The notes under the pieces: generated by a model
What the model was told of the DNA's origin: nothing
What the model saw: the letters and a program-made list of their open reading frames with translations, nothing else
Database searches by the model: none
Made by a program: the position numbers and the translations under genes
Assembly (NCBI GenBank): GCA_034008185.1
Contig: CM067086.1
Location: 1,922,001-1,986,000 of the forward strand
Length of the DNA: 64,000 bases
DNA from: Gorsachius magnificus
Taxonomy: Eukaryota > Chordata > Aves > Pelecaniformes > Ardeidae
Reading direction: 5' to 3'
Part shown: piece by piece, positions 38,001-45,600 of the stretch
How the letters are laid out: each line of letters begins with the position of its first letter
How positions within the stretch are numbered: position 1 is the stretch's first letter

Positions 38001-41000
38001 GAGGTTGCGGGGTGCCCTGTGAGGGACGAGGCCACAGACTGCCCCCGGCCGCTCGCAGCCGGTTCCAGCCCGCTTCCCCACAGGCCTCCCGCCAAAACTC
38101 AGCCAATCAAGGGAGTCCGTGGGGCCTCTGAGCCAATCAGGGGAGTCCCTGTGGCCTCTGAGCCAATCAGGGGAGCCCGCGGTGCCCCTGAGGCATCAGC
38201 GGAGCGAGGCGCCCCTGCACCCTTCAGGGGAGGCAATGGCGCCTCTGAGGAAACGTCTTTAAGAGAAATGGGTGAGGGAGGCCAGAGCAGCAGGAGGTCA
38301 AGCAGAAGGTGGCCCTGCTGGGAGGAGGAGGAGGAGAGACCCGCCCAAGTGGGGACCCTCGGGGGCTGCTGCCGGTGGGGGAGCAGGCGCTGGCCCCCAT
38401 CACCGGCGCTGCCCTCGCCTTGCCGAAGGGATGGGGTCCCCCGTGCTGAGGGGGACGGAGAACACAAAACCAGCGGGGCAGTGGTGCCGGGAGGGAAGCA
38501 AGGGTGTTTTTCCTAAAAGTAGGTTTGGTTTTATTGTTCTTTATCCATTGTTAATAGATGTTTAATTAGCAAATAAAATTGATGAAAATTCCCCGAAACA
38601 GTAAAGCGTTTTTGCTCACGATGCAGGGGCAGGGCATGGGTTTTGCCCATCCCTGTTGGCTTCCTATCAAAATCCTCATAAAACCACCAGGACCCTCAAG
38701 ACAACAGTCGGTTTCACCATTTTCAGGGGAGCGAATCACCACTGCATCCCTGCGATTTCTGCTGCCCTCGCTCCCGGCTGTGCCCACCCCGAGGGCAAAA
38801 CCCCCGGAAGCCCCCTCGGCAGCAGGTCCCGTAGCACGCCAGGCTGGGAAGAGCTGCTGCACACAGGCAGGAGGGGGTTTTTCCTTCATTAATCATGAGA
38901 TAGCAGGTGTGACCTCCTTCAGGGAAGGATACGTCAGGGGCCAGCCACGGCCGCTGGGGACACGGGATCCGGGTGCCTTCCCAACGGCAGTGACTCAGGC
39001 AGCCGGGCTTACAGAATCACAGAATCCCAGACTGGCAAGGGTTGGAAGGGACCTCGGGAGATCACCCAGTCCCACCCCCCTGCTCAAGCAGGTTCTCCTA
39101 GAGCATCTTACACAGGACTTCATCCAGGCGGGGGTTGAATATCTCCAGAGAAGGAGACTCCACAGCCCCCCTGGGCAGCCTGGGCCAGGGCTCAGGCACC
39201 CTCAGAGTCAAGAAGTTTTTCCTCATATTCAACTGAAACCTCTTCTGTTTCAGTTTGTACCCATTGCCCCTGTTGCTGGACACCACTGCAAAGACTCTGG
39301 CTCCGTCCTCGTGACCCCCACCCTTGAGATATTTGTATGTATTGATGAGGCCCCCTCTCAGCCTTCTCTTCTCCAGGCTGAACAAGCCCAGCTCCCTCAG
39401 CCTTTCCTCCTAGGGGAGATGTTCCAGTCCCCCCATCATCCTTGTTGCCCTCCTCTGGACTCTCTCCAGGAGTTCCTCATCTTTCTTGAACCGGGGAGCC
39501 CAGAACTGGACCCAGTGCTCCAGGTGGGGTCTCCCCAGGGCAGAGCAGAGGGGGAGGAGAACCTCCCTCGCCCTGCTGGCCACGCTCCTCTGAATGCACC
39601 CCAGGGTGCCATTGGCCTTCTTGGCCACCAGGGCACCCTGCTGGCTCATGGTCAGCTCCCGGGGTCCAGCCTCGAGCGGTAGTCAACGGGCTTGCAAAGC
39701 CCTTCTCATGGGAGGGGAGGGTTTCTCCTGGAGACCTCAGTTGCCTGACCACCAGAGGAAACACTGGAGCAATGGAGGTCCAGAGGAGGGGATGGAGGGG
39801 TGCTTGTCTAACACAGCCCCTCTTAAGCTGAGCAAACATGCAGTGAGAAGCCCAAGGCTTGAAGGCAAAGGCTTGGTTTTACACCACAGGGGAGAGAAAG
39901 CCTTTGACTCTGCTCCACATTCCCAGCCGTGTTTGTGAACTCTATCCAGCACCCTACAGGGGCTCCGGCCTCCTGAAGATGTATGTGTTCACAGTGTGAC
40001 AAGGCATTGAATGAGGCAGAATTAAGGCGCTGTGAACCTGACCCTTGGTTTTTGTGTGTCACGTAGCATTTCACCAGGATGGGGATATCCTGCCCATTTG
40101 AAAGCGCAGGTTTTGATGAGCTGTAGGAATTACCTCCTTAACGTGGGAAGGTTTTCAGCTACCTGGGAGATGGATACCAAGTAAGAATGTGGGCACGTTT
40201 CATCAGCTGGCCCTTCGGAAAATAATTTTAGGTAATGCGTGGGAATTCAGCCAGCGGTTAGCATCGCTGCTTTTCCAAAAATGTCACAGGTCTCCCGGGA
40301 ACCAGGGCTGCAAATCATCTGCTGGGTGCAGGGCCAGCGCTCGCCTTCAAAGGAAGGGATCCAGCTGCTGAATCACCGCACATCCCTGCAATGCTAGGTC
40401 TTCCTTTCAAGGGCTTTACATCAACACCCCCCCCCCACCCCCCAAAGCTAACTACGTCTCAGCTCTGATCAAGCAGATCCGTGCTTGATCTGCAAAGAAT
40501 AGGGCCACGGATGGGGGGAGAAGCCTGCCTGGGTAATGTTCTTTGGAGAAAAGGGACTAAAGGTTGCAAATGTGACACCACCACGGAGGAGGTGTGCTGG
40601 ATGTCAGAAACCAGAGAGGGGAAAGGCAGGAGAACCAGTTTGCTAAAGTAGACCTTGGATCCCGCACAAGCACATCTTCACTTGTACCCCCCCAGAGGGG
40701 TGTTTTACCAGTGCTGGTTTAACAGCCCTTGCCGAGGGCCGCTCTCTCTGCCAGGGCACAGGCACGCGTTTGTGTTCAGGTGGAACAACGGGGACATTTA
40801 AACCACCTGAACGCATTCTCCTGCCGGACAAAGGGATTTTGTCAAGGTCCGTGGGAGAACAAACCACACTTTTCCACTGCCATCAATCATCTGGGTATGC
40901 GACAGGTGAGTATATTGCCTGTGTGGGTGGATACACTGTCATGGCCATTTTGCAAGGCTGATTAAAGCTGAATTCAGTGTTTACCTGAACAGAAGCTATT

Positions 41001-42656
41001 CTGTGAGCACTAAATTGGCAGGTTCGCTGTTTGCTGAGTGCTGGGGTGTTGGCTGCTTGAGGGTGGGATCAAAGCGGTGCATGCCCTCAAACACACCCCT
41101 TTCATCTTCAAGTTCCTTTGAAGGAAGACTGACAGAGCTGCCGGCTCGGGAAGAATTTAAAAATTCCTGCAGAGATTGTATTTGTGCCCTTCTCTTTTCA
41201 AAGGCAAAAGATGGAAAAGACCTGTCAGGCCATTCTCCCTCTCCGCACGAGGCTGCACATTTGTCAGCATTTTGCCTATGCTGCAACACAGCTCGTGCTG
41301 GGGGGAGGAGGGTCTTGCCATTTCCAGCTGGAAACGAGTCACTGGTAGGGAAGTTTTGCTGGTTTTCAGCACTTCTCCTCCCCTTTACTAAAGAAGCTAT
41401 TAGCATATTTCTCCCCACACGATCTGTTTCAGCAAATGCCGGGGAGCTGCCGACAAGGGGTGGTCCCTTGCCCGCACATCCCGGGGCCGCGGGGCAGCCT
41501 GGCTGCATACAGAAGCACCGAGTGATGTTTTGAGCCCACGCACCGGCTCGCAGGGGCTCACCCATTGTACGGTTAAGCCAAGTCAGCATTTGCTCGTCAG
41601 CCGCTGCTCCGAGCCAGCCAATACCAGGGGGACGTGCCCTCTCCTCCGTTTCTGGAACGAATCCGCCACCCCAGCCCATGCTGAAGCCGATGCTCAGGGC
41701 GAAAAGCGGCTACACCATGCCCTCCCCAGAGTAAAGCTCTTCCGGGGAGCCAAGGTGCCCGTATGACACAGCGACGGGAGAGTTATAAATGGCCTTGGCA
41801 GAACAAACGTGCGATGGCTTTGAATCAGAAAAGCAGCTGAGCCCGATGCCTCCTAGATAGCAAGGCAGAGCAATGAAGCCGCAGAACGGGAGGCCTCTTT
41901 CTGTCGCAAATAAAAATGTCACAAAAGGAGAAATGGAAAGCGAGAGGCTTCATGCTTCAATTAAATGATGACATCTCGTTTTGTCATACCCCCCCGCTCC
42001 TAAGCGGCACACACACTTGCTACGCAGCTCATCGGGTCTGGAGGGACACCTCGCTCCAGACTGTCTCTGCGTGCAGTGTTTTCCTTCATACTTCTACGAT
42101 TGCCGGCTGTACGAGCGACCTCGGAGGCAGCAGGGTTGGAAAAGCGAGAAAGACAGAAGGTGGGGGGGAGGGAAGAGGAGAGAGGAGCGGGGCCCTTATC
42201 TAACACTCTTCTGCGTAAGCAAATGCATCTGCTCTTTTTAAGAAATATCCCCTGGCTTGGCAGCTGCAGCTGAAACCCTTGCCGGGATAGGCAACATCCA
42301 GCACTGCCTGGGTTTCTGTTTGCTATCTCCCCCGGTCTCCCACCCTCCCGGGAGGCACATTGTCCTGAGCCAGCCACCGCAACGTGCCCTGGCGATGGGC
42401 ATGCAAACCCTGGCACCCAAAATCCACCCCCCCAGCACCCCCTCCCTGATGCGGCACAGCTTGTTTGCTCCCCTTGCCTGCCAGCAGCCAGGCGAGGAAA
42501 AAAAAAAAAACAACAAAGCAACAACCACCAAAAGGCCACCCTGAAGGAAGCGAGCACAAGTCGTTTCATGGCCTTTTTGGGTGAGGGACCCCACCGCCCC
42601 GCGCCCCTCCCAGGCCCCACAAAGGCAGCACTCACAGCTCGGTGCATGTTGGACAT
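1174..42656 (-). CDS. CCDC9B: CCDC9B gene, whole coding span (13 coding exons)
   Basis: Joined minus-strand coding exons: 42656-42636, 36213-36100, 35032-34928, 34166-34104, 33708-33544, 23971-23822, 15035-14961, 12335-12151, 10753-10692, 10175-10122, 9667-9562, 2367-2310 and 1959-1174. All introns are GT-AG and the frame stays open for about 647 codons. The CCDC9 family is recognised by the N-terminal coiled coil ([19 protein letters not shown]), the block [18 protein letters not shown] and WRRAWD. I prefer CCDC9B over CCDC9 for three reasons: the order [22 protein letters not shown]; the stretch [17 protein letters not shown]; and the neighbours to the right. All three match human CCDC9B as I remember it. 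CCDC9-family proteins have been linked to RNA binding and the exon junction complex; CCDC9B itself has no firm function known to me. The protein looks mostly disordered and highly charged, with no signal peptide or membrane segment. The exon 1 acceptor implies a noncoding exon further upstream that I could not place. A missed or alternative small exon is possible. Confidence 0.88.
2310..2367 (-). CDS. CCDC9B: CCDC9B coding exon 12
   Basis: The exon has 58 nt, acceptor ttcttgacag and donor gtgagttc. The first base completes an Arg codon, then [19 protein letters not shown] follows and the exon ends in phase 0. RRWD-KE-(E/K)-L-GQ matches CCDC9B. It is separated from exon 11 by about 7.2 kb and from exon 13 by only 350 bases. 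Confidence 0.9.
3289..3340. repeat. CA/TA-rich simple repeat
   Basis: Alternating purine-pyrimidine DNA: a short CACACACA run, then TATATA, CACA and TATATATA stretches. It is an imperfect microsatellite. Confidence 0.75.
4971..4987. repeat. Short (AAAT)n microsatellite
   Basis: Four uninterrupted copies of AAAT/AATA, in an A-rich part of the intron. Confidence 0.75.
8725..9116 (-). mobile_element. CR1 retrotransposon fragment, 5'-truncated
   Basis: The left edge reads aatcatagaatcatagaatg, the reverse complement of the CR1 3' tail, so the element points to the minus strand. The body encodes the C-terminal part of CR1 ORF2 in a nearly intact frame (about 9114-8776), with the typical [23 protein letters not shown] and W-RLP motifs. 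The copy stops at about 9116, the usual 5' truncation. It covers only about 390 bp of the full element and cannot move by itself. Confidence 0.93.
9562..9667 (-). CDS. CCDC9B: CCDC9B coding exon 11, basic linker
   Basis: The exon has 106 nt, acceptor catgtcttctag and donor gtaagg, entering after one base of a codon and leaving after two. It encodes [20 protein letters not shown] followed by [14 protein letters not shown]. The end aligns almost residue for residue with human CCDC9B ([18 protein letters not shown], from memory). This fixes the frame through exons 9-12 and is the strongest evidence for the B paralogue. Confidence 0.9.
10122..10175 (-). CDS. CCDC9B: CCDC9B coding exon 10, 54-nt symmetric exon
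   Basis: The exon has 54 nt, phase 1 at both ends, with acceptor gtcctttcag and donor gtgagta. Read in the phase set by exon 9 it encodes [17 protein letters not shown]. This parallels human CCDC9B G-RS-xxKLQ ... LPDGKGRGGQ as I recall it. Being a multiple of three, it can be skipped without changing the frame. Another of its frames is also open, which can mislead exon prediction. Confidence 0.78.
10692..10753 (-). CDS. CCDC9B: CCDC9B coding exon 9
   Basis: The exon has 62 nt. The acceptor (aacctgcag) is at 10755-10754 and the first base completes the Met codon from exon 8. It encodes [20 protein letters not shown] and leaves one base (G) before a weak donor, gttggc. The segment FxxDxxxxDGEPA parallels the F-KDGPVPA region of CCDC9 and the GEGPA region of CCDC9B. 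The donor is the weakest in the gene; the phase needed downstream confirms it. Confidence 0.82.
10995..11029. repeat. (AT)n microsatellite
   Basis: About twelve uninterrupted AT units followed by ATGTATGTATATAC, in the intron between exons 8 and 9. It is likely length-polymorphic. Confidence 0.9.
12151..12335 (-). CDS. CCDC9B: CCDC9B coding exon 8, family signature block
   Basis: The exon has 185 nt, entering in phase 0 (acceptor cctctgctag) and leaving after two bases of a codon (donor gtaggt). It carries the best conserved sequence of the family: [20 protein letters not shown], then [20 protein letters not shown], then [20 protein letters not shown] and the W-RR-WD ending match CCDC9B well, while [12 protein letters not shown] is also strong in CCDC9. 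Read past the donor, the frame hits a stop at once, which supports the splice. Confidence 0.95.
12336..14960. other. CCDC9B intron between exons 7 and 8
   Basis: No gene or clear repeat was recognised. It contains a hairpin-forming sequence at 13603-13619 (gtgttg, loop, caacac) and an X-box-like site at 13805. An AT-rich homeobox-type patch (attaattaa) lies near 14456. Confidence 0.45.
13805..13818. promoter_or_regulatory. X-box-like (RFX) palindrome
   Basis: gttaccaaggaaac resembles the RFX X-box GTTRCCATGGYAAC, with two mismatching positions in the half-sites and spacer. It is intronic. A single motif of this kind is weak evidence for binding. Confidence 0.25.
14961..15035 (-). CDS. CCDC9B: CCDC9B coding exon 7, charged helix
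   Basis: The exon has 25 codons, phase 0 at both ends, with acceptor gctcttgcag and donor gtgagtg. It encodes [19 protein letters not shown] and continues SEHSRK, an Arg/Glu-rich stretch like the E-rich/R-rich region just before the MTGRERSEY block in CCDC9. It carries no distinctive motif, so the support is splice sites, phase, composition and position. Confidence 0.8.
15036..23821. other. CCDC9B intron between exons 6 and 7
   Basis: This 8.8-kb intron carries a decayed CR1-like LINE at about 19.9-20.8 kb and otherwise no recognisable element. GC-rich open frames near 15.7-16.5 kb overlap on both strands and look like chance frames. I searched for extra CCDC9-type exons here and found none that I could support. 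Confidence 0.5.
19930..20765 (+). mobile_element. Old, strongly decayed CR1-like LINE
   Basis: Fragments read like CR1 ORF2 in order on the plus strand: a remnant of the catalytic-domain region (cagtttgctgatgatac, similar to FADDT), then an LRPHLEY-like remnant (tggtcctcttgt), then the cagctcctggctagagatgttgtgggggataaag piece of the C-terminus. Stops and indels break all frames. It is an ancient copy and its edges are approximate. Confidence 0.55.
23822..23971 (-). CDS. CCDC9B: CCDC9B coding exon 6, second VSEK/TMDNK module
   Basis: The exon has 50 codons, phase 0 at both ends, with acceptor cctttccag and donor gtaagtg. It starts [17 protein letters not shown] and ends [17 protein letters not shown]. 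The same start, acidic middle (SEEETDH) and end as exon 5 show that the two exons are tandem duplicates about 9.6 kb apart. GKRIVSEK is the characteristic CCDC9B string. Confidence 0.93.
24802..25233 (-). other. Intronic 143-codon open frame, function unknown
   Basis: From ATG at 25233 to TAA at 24804-24802 the frame is open for about 143 codons. It has balanced composition rather than the low complexity typical of chance frames: it begins [17 protein letters not shown], has a hydrophobic/charged middle and ends in a basic KRKEKDQR tail. An AATAAA lies about 30-40 bases after the stop on the same strand. I recognise no family. It could be a chance frame, an old retrocopy, or a small gene nested in the CCDC9B intron on the same strand. 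Confidence 0.2.
26890..27742 (+). mobile_element. Decayed CR1 fragment
   Basis: The plus-strand sequence runs from a KF-GDTKL-like remnant (ttcatcaagttcatgggtgacaccaag) through a YCVQFP-like piece to the CR1 C-terminal pattern and the 3' end ggatcagactagatgacctc ... ctattttatgatccta. Frames are broken throughout. The copy is older than those at 8.7, 37 and 39 kb. Confidence 0.85.
33544..33708 (-). CDS. CCDC9B: CCDC9B coding exon 5, first VSEK/TMDNK module
   Basis: The exon has 55 codons, phase 0 at both ends, with acceptor cgttttccag and donor gtgagca. It starts [12 protein letters not shown], contains a run of eight glutamates encoded by a GAG/GAA repeat, and ends [15 protein letters not shown]. 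It is paralogous to the next exon. Human CCDC9B has a corresponding KRVVS ... LAVTMENKA segment as I recall it, so the module is conserved. The glutamate run looks like a slippage-prone codon repeat. Confidence 0.93.
34104..34166 (-). CDS. CCDC9B: CCDC9B coding exon 4, small 63-nt exon
   Basis: The exon has 21 codons, phase 0 at both ends, flanked by acceptor ctcatacag and donor gtgagc. It begins [14 protein letters not shown] and ends PALSM. The open frame, consensus sites and matching phase support it. I recall no counterpart in human CCDC9B, where the previous block runs straight into the KRVV block. It may be a lineage-specific or alternatively used cassette exon; leaving it out keeps the frame. 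Confidence 0.65.
34928..35032 (-). CDS. CCDC9B: CCDC9B coding exon 3, end of coiled coil
   Basis: The exon has 35 codons, phase 0 at both ends, with acceptor tgtttcag and donor gtaagtg. It encodes [20 protein letters not shown] and continues with [15 protein letters not shown]. The segment EIEED-K-AE-EG-AVT is shared by CCDC9 and CCDC9B. The DGLT-TI stretch resembles CCDC9B. Confidence 0.93.
35622..35805 (+). mobile_element. CR1 3'-end fragment
   Basis: Only the last 180 bp remain: gggctgcccagggaggtggtgga, then gttggactcgatgatctt and the tail gattctatgattctatgattctat. This is a classic avian CR1 3' end, severely 5'-truncated, in the intron between exons 2 and 3. Confidence 0.95.
36100..36213 (-). 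CDS. CCDC9B: CCDC9B coding exon 2, N-terminal coiled coil
   Basis: The exon has 38 codons and is phase 0 at both ends. The acceptor is ttttcag and the donor is gtgagtc. It encodes [20 protein letters not shown] followed by EALIRRYQ, a heptad-patterned charged helix that is the hallmark N-terminus of the CCDC9 family. The leading [10 protein letters not shown] is less conserved. Confidence 0.93.
37215..37780 (+). mobile_element. CR1 fragment with variant octamer tail
   Basis: The 5' part encodes [19 protein letters not shown] and [17 protein letters not shown] sequence of CR1 ORF2, followed by the [20 protein letters not shown] frame from 37376. The 3' end is a tandem of gattctgg units (37757-37780) instead of the common attctatg unit. 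Its orientation is plus, opposite to CCDC9B. Confidence 0.93.
37900..38580. promoter_or_regulatory. GC-rich block with three CCAAT repeats, candidate promoter
   Basis: This block is clearly richer in G, C and CpG than the surrounding intron. It holds three in-register 30-bp repeats (38101-38190), each with the NF-Y type core AGCCAATCA. A TATAAA lies at 37925 and an AATAAA at 38572-38577. A plus-strand frame of 165 codons (38019-38516) spans the repeats, which read as a repeated ASEPIRG-type decapeptide. It could be an alternative promoter for CCDC9B, a short independent transcription unit on the plus strand, or an unclassified repeat; the sequence does not decide. Confidence 0.4.
38101..38190. 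repeat. Three tandem 30-bp repeats carrying CCAAT boxes
   Basis: Copies begin at 38101, 38131 and 38161 and share AGCCAATCAGGGGAG followed by a more variable half. A fourth, degenerate half-copy starts at 38191. The CCAAT cores at 38103, 38133 and 38163 are therefore spaced by exactly 30 bp, close to three helical turns. Confidence 0.85.
39012..39657 (-). mobile_element. CR1 copy, close relative of the one at 59.8 kb
   Basis: The left edge cagaatcacagaatcccag is the reverse complement of a CR1 3' end. The body encodes the ORF2 C-terminus in several broken frames ([37 protein letters not shown]). It ends within the [20 protein letters not shown] region. Its first 170 and last 290 bp are nearly identical to the copy at 59772, while the middle differs more. 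Confidence 0.95.
40427..40443. repeat. Poly-C tract
   Basis: Sixteen of 17 bases are C, with a single A near the end. It is an unstable homopolymer and a likely assembly or sequencing trouble spot. Confidence 0.85.
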
Positions 42657-42689
42657 CGGCGGTGAAGCCCGGCGGATTCCAGAGCAGAG
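42636..42689 (-). CDS. CCDC9B: CCDC9B coding exon 1 (start codon exon)
   Basis: Read on the minus strand, an acceptor (tcttttag) at 42691-42690 opens the exon and a strong donor (gtgagt) at 42635-42630 closes it. ATG at 42656-42654 gives MSNMHRA, then phase 0 into exon 2. The 33 exon bases before the ATG are open in the same frame, so a start further upstream cannot be excluded. This ATG is the only one here that joins the conserved coiled coil in frame. A second ATG three codons later (42647-42645) is an alternative start. Confidence 0.65.
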
Positions 42690-45600
42690 CTAAAAGAGGA
42701 GAGCCATCAGACGGCCTTTCTCAGCACTGGTTGCACAGCATACAAGATCATGTTTTGATTACAAAAGCCTCGTCTGGGCTCCCAGCCAAGAGCACTGGCT
42801 GCCTAATATACCAAGCACAGACAGGGTTTTGAGTGCCTGTGTCCTCCTCTCCAATCTCACTCTCTTTTTAAAAGAAACACTCCCCTTTTTCCCCCCTCCT
42901 GGCTCCTTTTAACTTCCTGATGCCACAAGCCCTGGTTCAAAGTGGGAAAAGCCGGGCGAACAATGAAAAATGGATCAGGCAAACAGCTTGACTTCGCTTC
43001 GTGGCCATTCATGGGGTCATGTCATTTGTTATGCATGGCTAGTTGCGTGCCTGGCGGGGGATCGGGAAAATATCTGGGGTCCTGAATGTCTTGCCAATGC
43101 AAGTATGTGCGTGAGCCTTCATGGGAAAACAAGTGCCGGATTTGCCTTTTTCTGTTTAATTTCAGTATTCTCCGGGAATGATTTCCCCGCTTTTAAACTG
43201 TGCCTTTCTTTCAGGGAGGGAGCGGAAGCGATGCTGTGGGGTGGGCACTACCAGCCGGCACCACGACTAACAGAAAGCATACAGTCAAAGGAGAGGGCCT
43301 CCTGATAAGTCCCCGTCTGAAAGCTGTCAAAGTGACCCCCAGAAGAGCTGCAAATAGCAGGGCTTTGAGGAAACGGGCAGCGTCCCTCTGCTGAGGTCTC
43401 AGGTCACCACAAGTGAACCCTCAGCACCATGCCTGGGCTTTCTGCACAGACTGGCTGCCCTCGCCCTCAGCCTCCAAGGGACCCAGAGCAGGCAAGAGGC
43501 AAACGGGAGATGGAAGCACACAGGGGAATATTTTGTGGCCCAAGGACTGATGCTCACCCCAACCTTAATGAGGGCCCTGATATGTCTGTACTTGTAGCAC
43601 TCAAAAAGGAGCAGGTCTGCTGCTGGTACCTATCCCCTCTAAGATGTTTGAGGTCAACTGTTTGCAAACCCCAGGAAATTCAGCCTGAAATCCAGCACGG
43701 TTCAAGAGAAGCCTTCAAAAGACTTTGAAGAGCTCTGAATTTGGCCCCTCCCCTGCATCTAACTCTAGCTGCTGGGGATCAGGGCTAAGACACTGAAGGA
43801 GCTGGAAGCATGGCTTAGCAAAAGCGCTTAGAGGGAAAGACTGACCCATATTAATTAGTAGCTACTCAAATGATGAAAGGAAATGGAAACCATTTCCCAC
43901 GCAGTGCCTCTGGATTCAGGCTTGACGAAGGAATGAAGACCCTGCTGTGGATGGAAAATTGGGAAAAAGACACAAGAGCTTTGCTAGAGCCCAAGTGCTT
44001 GGCAAGAGGTTTGTGATGGGCAAGCCTGTGCAGGAGGTGTGGAGCCATGCGGGGCTTTTCCTTGCCCTGGGAACACGGGGAGGCTGGGAGGATGGTGCTG
44101 CCTTGAGTTTTCAAGCTGGCACAGTCCCTTCTGAGGATGGAGTGATGGCCCATTTTTGGTTGGGCTGGTGGCCAGAGGGACAAGGTCAACCCTAGCAGAT
44201 GCTACTGGGCTGAGTCAGGGAGTCAATGTTTGTGGAGACACTTTTTCCAGTGATGGTGCATTATCTTGTTGGTATGGTGGCCATGCTCCTGGGCTCAAGG
44301 AGCCTGCACACGCTGCAAACACTCACATGCAGGTTAACACAGAGACGCACACCATTATCCCAGGTTCTTTGCACAGTGCAGGGTAAACACCATGTGCAGT
44401 GGGGTCCGTGGTGCTACCCATGGATGACAGTGGCTAAGGGACTATGGCATGCCCAAGTTGTCAAGGCTTAAGCTAAGTACTCGCAAGGAGCTTCTACAGA
44501 GCTCATGGCCATGGCATCCTAAGTCTCTGCTGTTATCGGTGGTGTGGCCAAGCTCTTCCAGCAACAAGCAATGCCCTGAGCAGGCACGAAGAGCCCTAAA
44601 ATACCTTTGCCTTTGCTAATGTCTCTGGAGAGCTGCAGTTCCCTCCAGGGCAGCGTCGGCTACTCCACTGCCCTCAACACAAACAGCTGACATTTCTCAG
44701 CTGTCCTTTATCATGTCTGAGTGGCATAAATGACAAGCATCTACTCTGCATCATCATCTGAGACCAATGAGAAGATGAAAGCTCGATTAACGCTGTGGAC
44801 ACAGAAACCCAGGGGCAAAAGGGCCCAGGCAAGGGAGCAGCATCTGCAGTTTCAGCAGTGGGGCAGGACAGGTTGGTCTGGGGACCTGTTTGTATTCTTG
44901 GGACTCTCACAGGATGTAGAAAGCAGAATCTTATAAATATGCTGAGATTTATGGGGTTATATACATGCACATGTTTCCTTATACCTGGCGTCATGGCCAG
45001 AAAGGATTGCAGTAACACTGAGGCTGTCCTCAACTTCAGGGCTTGCTCTGAACTGCCAAAATCTCTGATTTGCTCCTAAGTGCCATGTCATTCCTGAGCT
45101 GAGCACTGCCCTCCCATGGGGTCCATGCCTGCCTCAGGGTAAGGCCCTTCTAGGGCCATCATCTGGGCACCAGGGAGCACCAATACCCAGGGGGCTACCA
45201 CTTGGGAGGGAGAGGAGCCAAGATAGCCCCCAGTCTCCCGCTCCAGTGAGAAGGGCATGCTGGCTGCGTGACATTTCGGGGGTCCTGCAGGACCTCAGGA
45301 CACACCGAATCCTGTTCACATGAGCTTCCCCCCACCTCGGTGGCTGCAGCACATCAGCACTGCTCTCTCAGGCAGTCGGTGGCAGCTATTTCCCAGCATG
45401 CAGCAACTCGAGAGAGTACTTCAGCCAGCGAGTGTATATTACATCCAGGTGCGACAGGAAGGACGTTTGGAGAAACCAGCTTAATTAATCACCCAGGAAT
45501 TTGTCCACCACTCCTAGAGTTAATCCTTTATTCCTCTAAAATCGCTGGAAGACCTTTAATAAGCAGGATGGCCTGATTCTGGGCTCTTTATTGTGCTCTG

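Larger units (their letters stand above)
36214..42635. other. CCDC9B intron 1
   Basis: This intron holds two CR1 copies, the GC-rich CCAAT-repeat block near 38 kb and a poly-C tract at 40.43 kb. Overlapping open frames on both strands at 41.0-41.7 kb have no recognisable homology. The intron separates the seven-codon start exon from the coiled-coil exon. Confidence 0.55.

Noticed and set aside
38579..39682. 367-codon plus-strand frame
   Set aside because: Most of it is the antisense of the CR1 copy at 39012-39657. The remainder is low-stop GC-rich DNA.
40996..41679. 227-codon frame on the minus strand, with a 176-codon frame on the other strand
   Set aside because: Both frames lie on the same GC-rich DNA, have no recognisable motif, no supporting splice sites and no homology that I can see. 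They fall inside intron 1 of CCDC9B.
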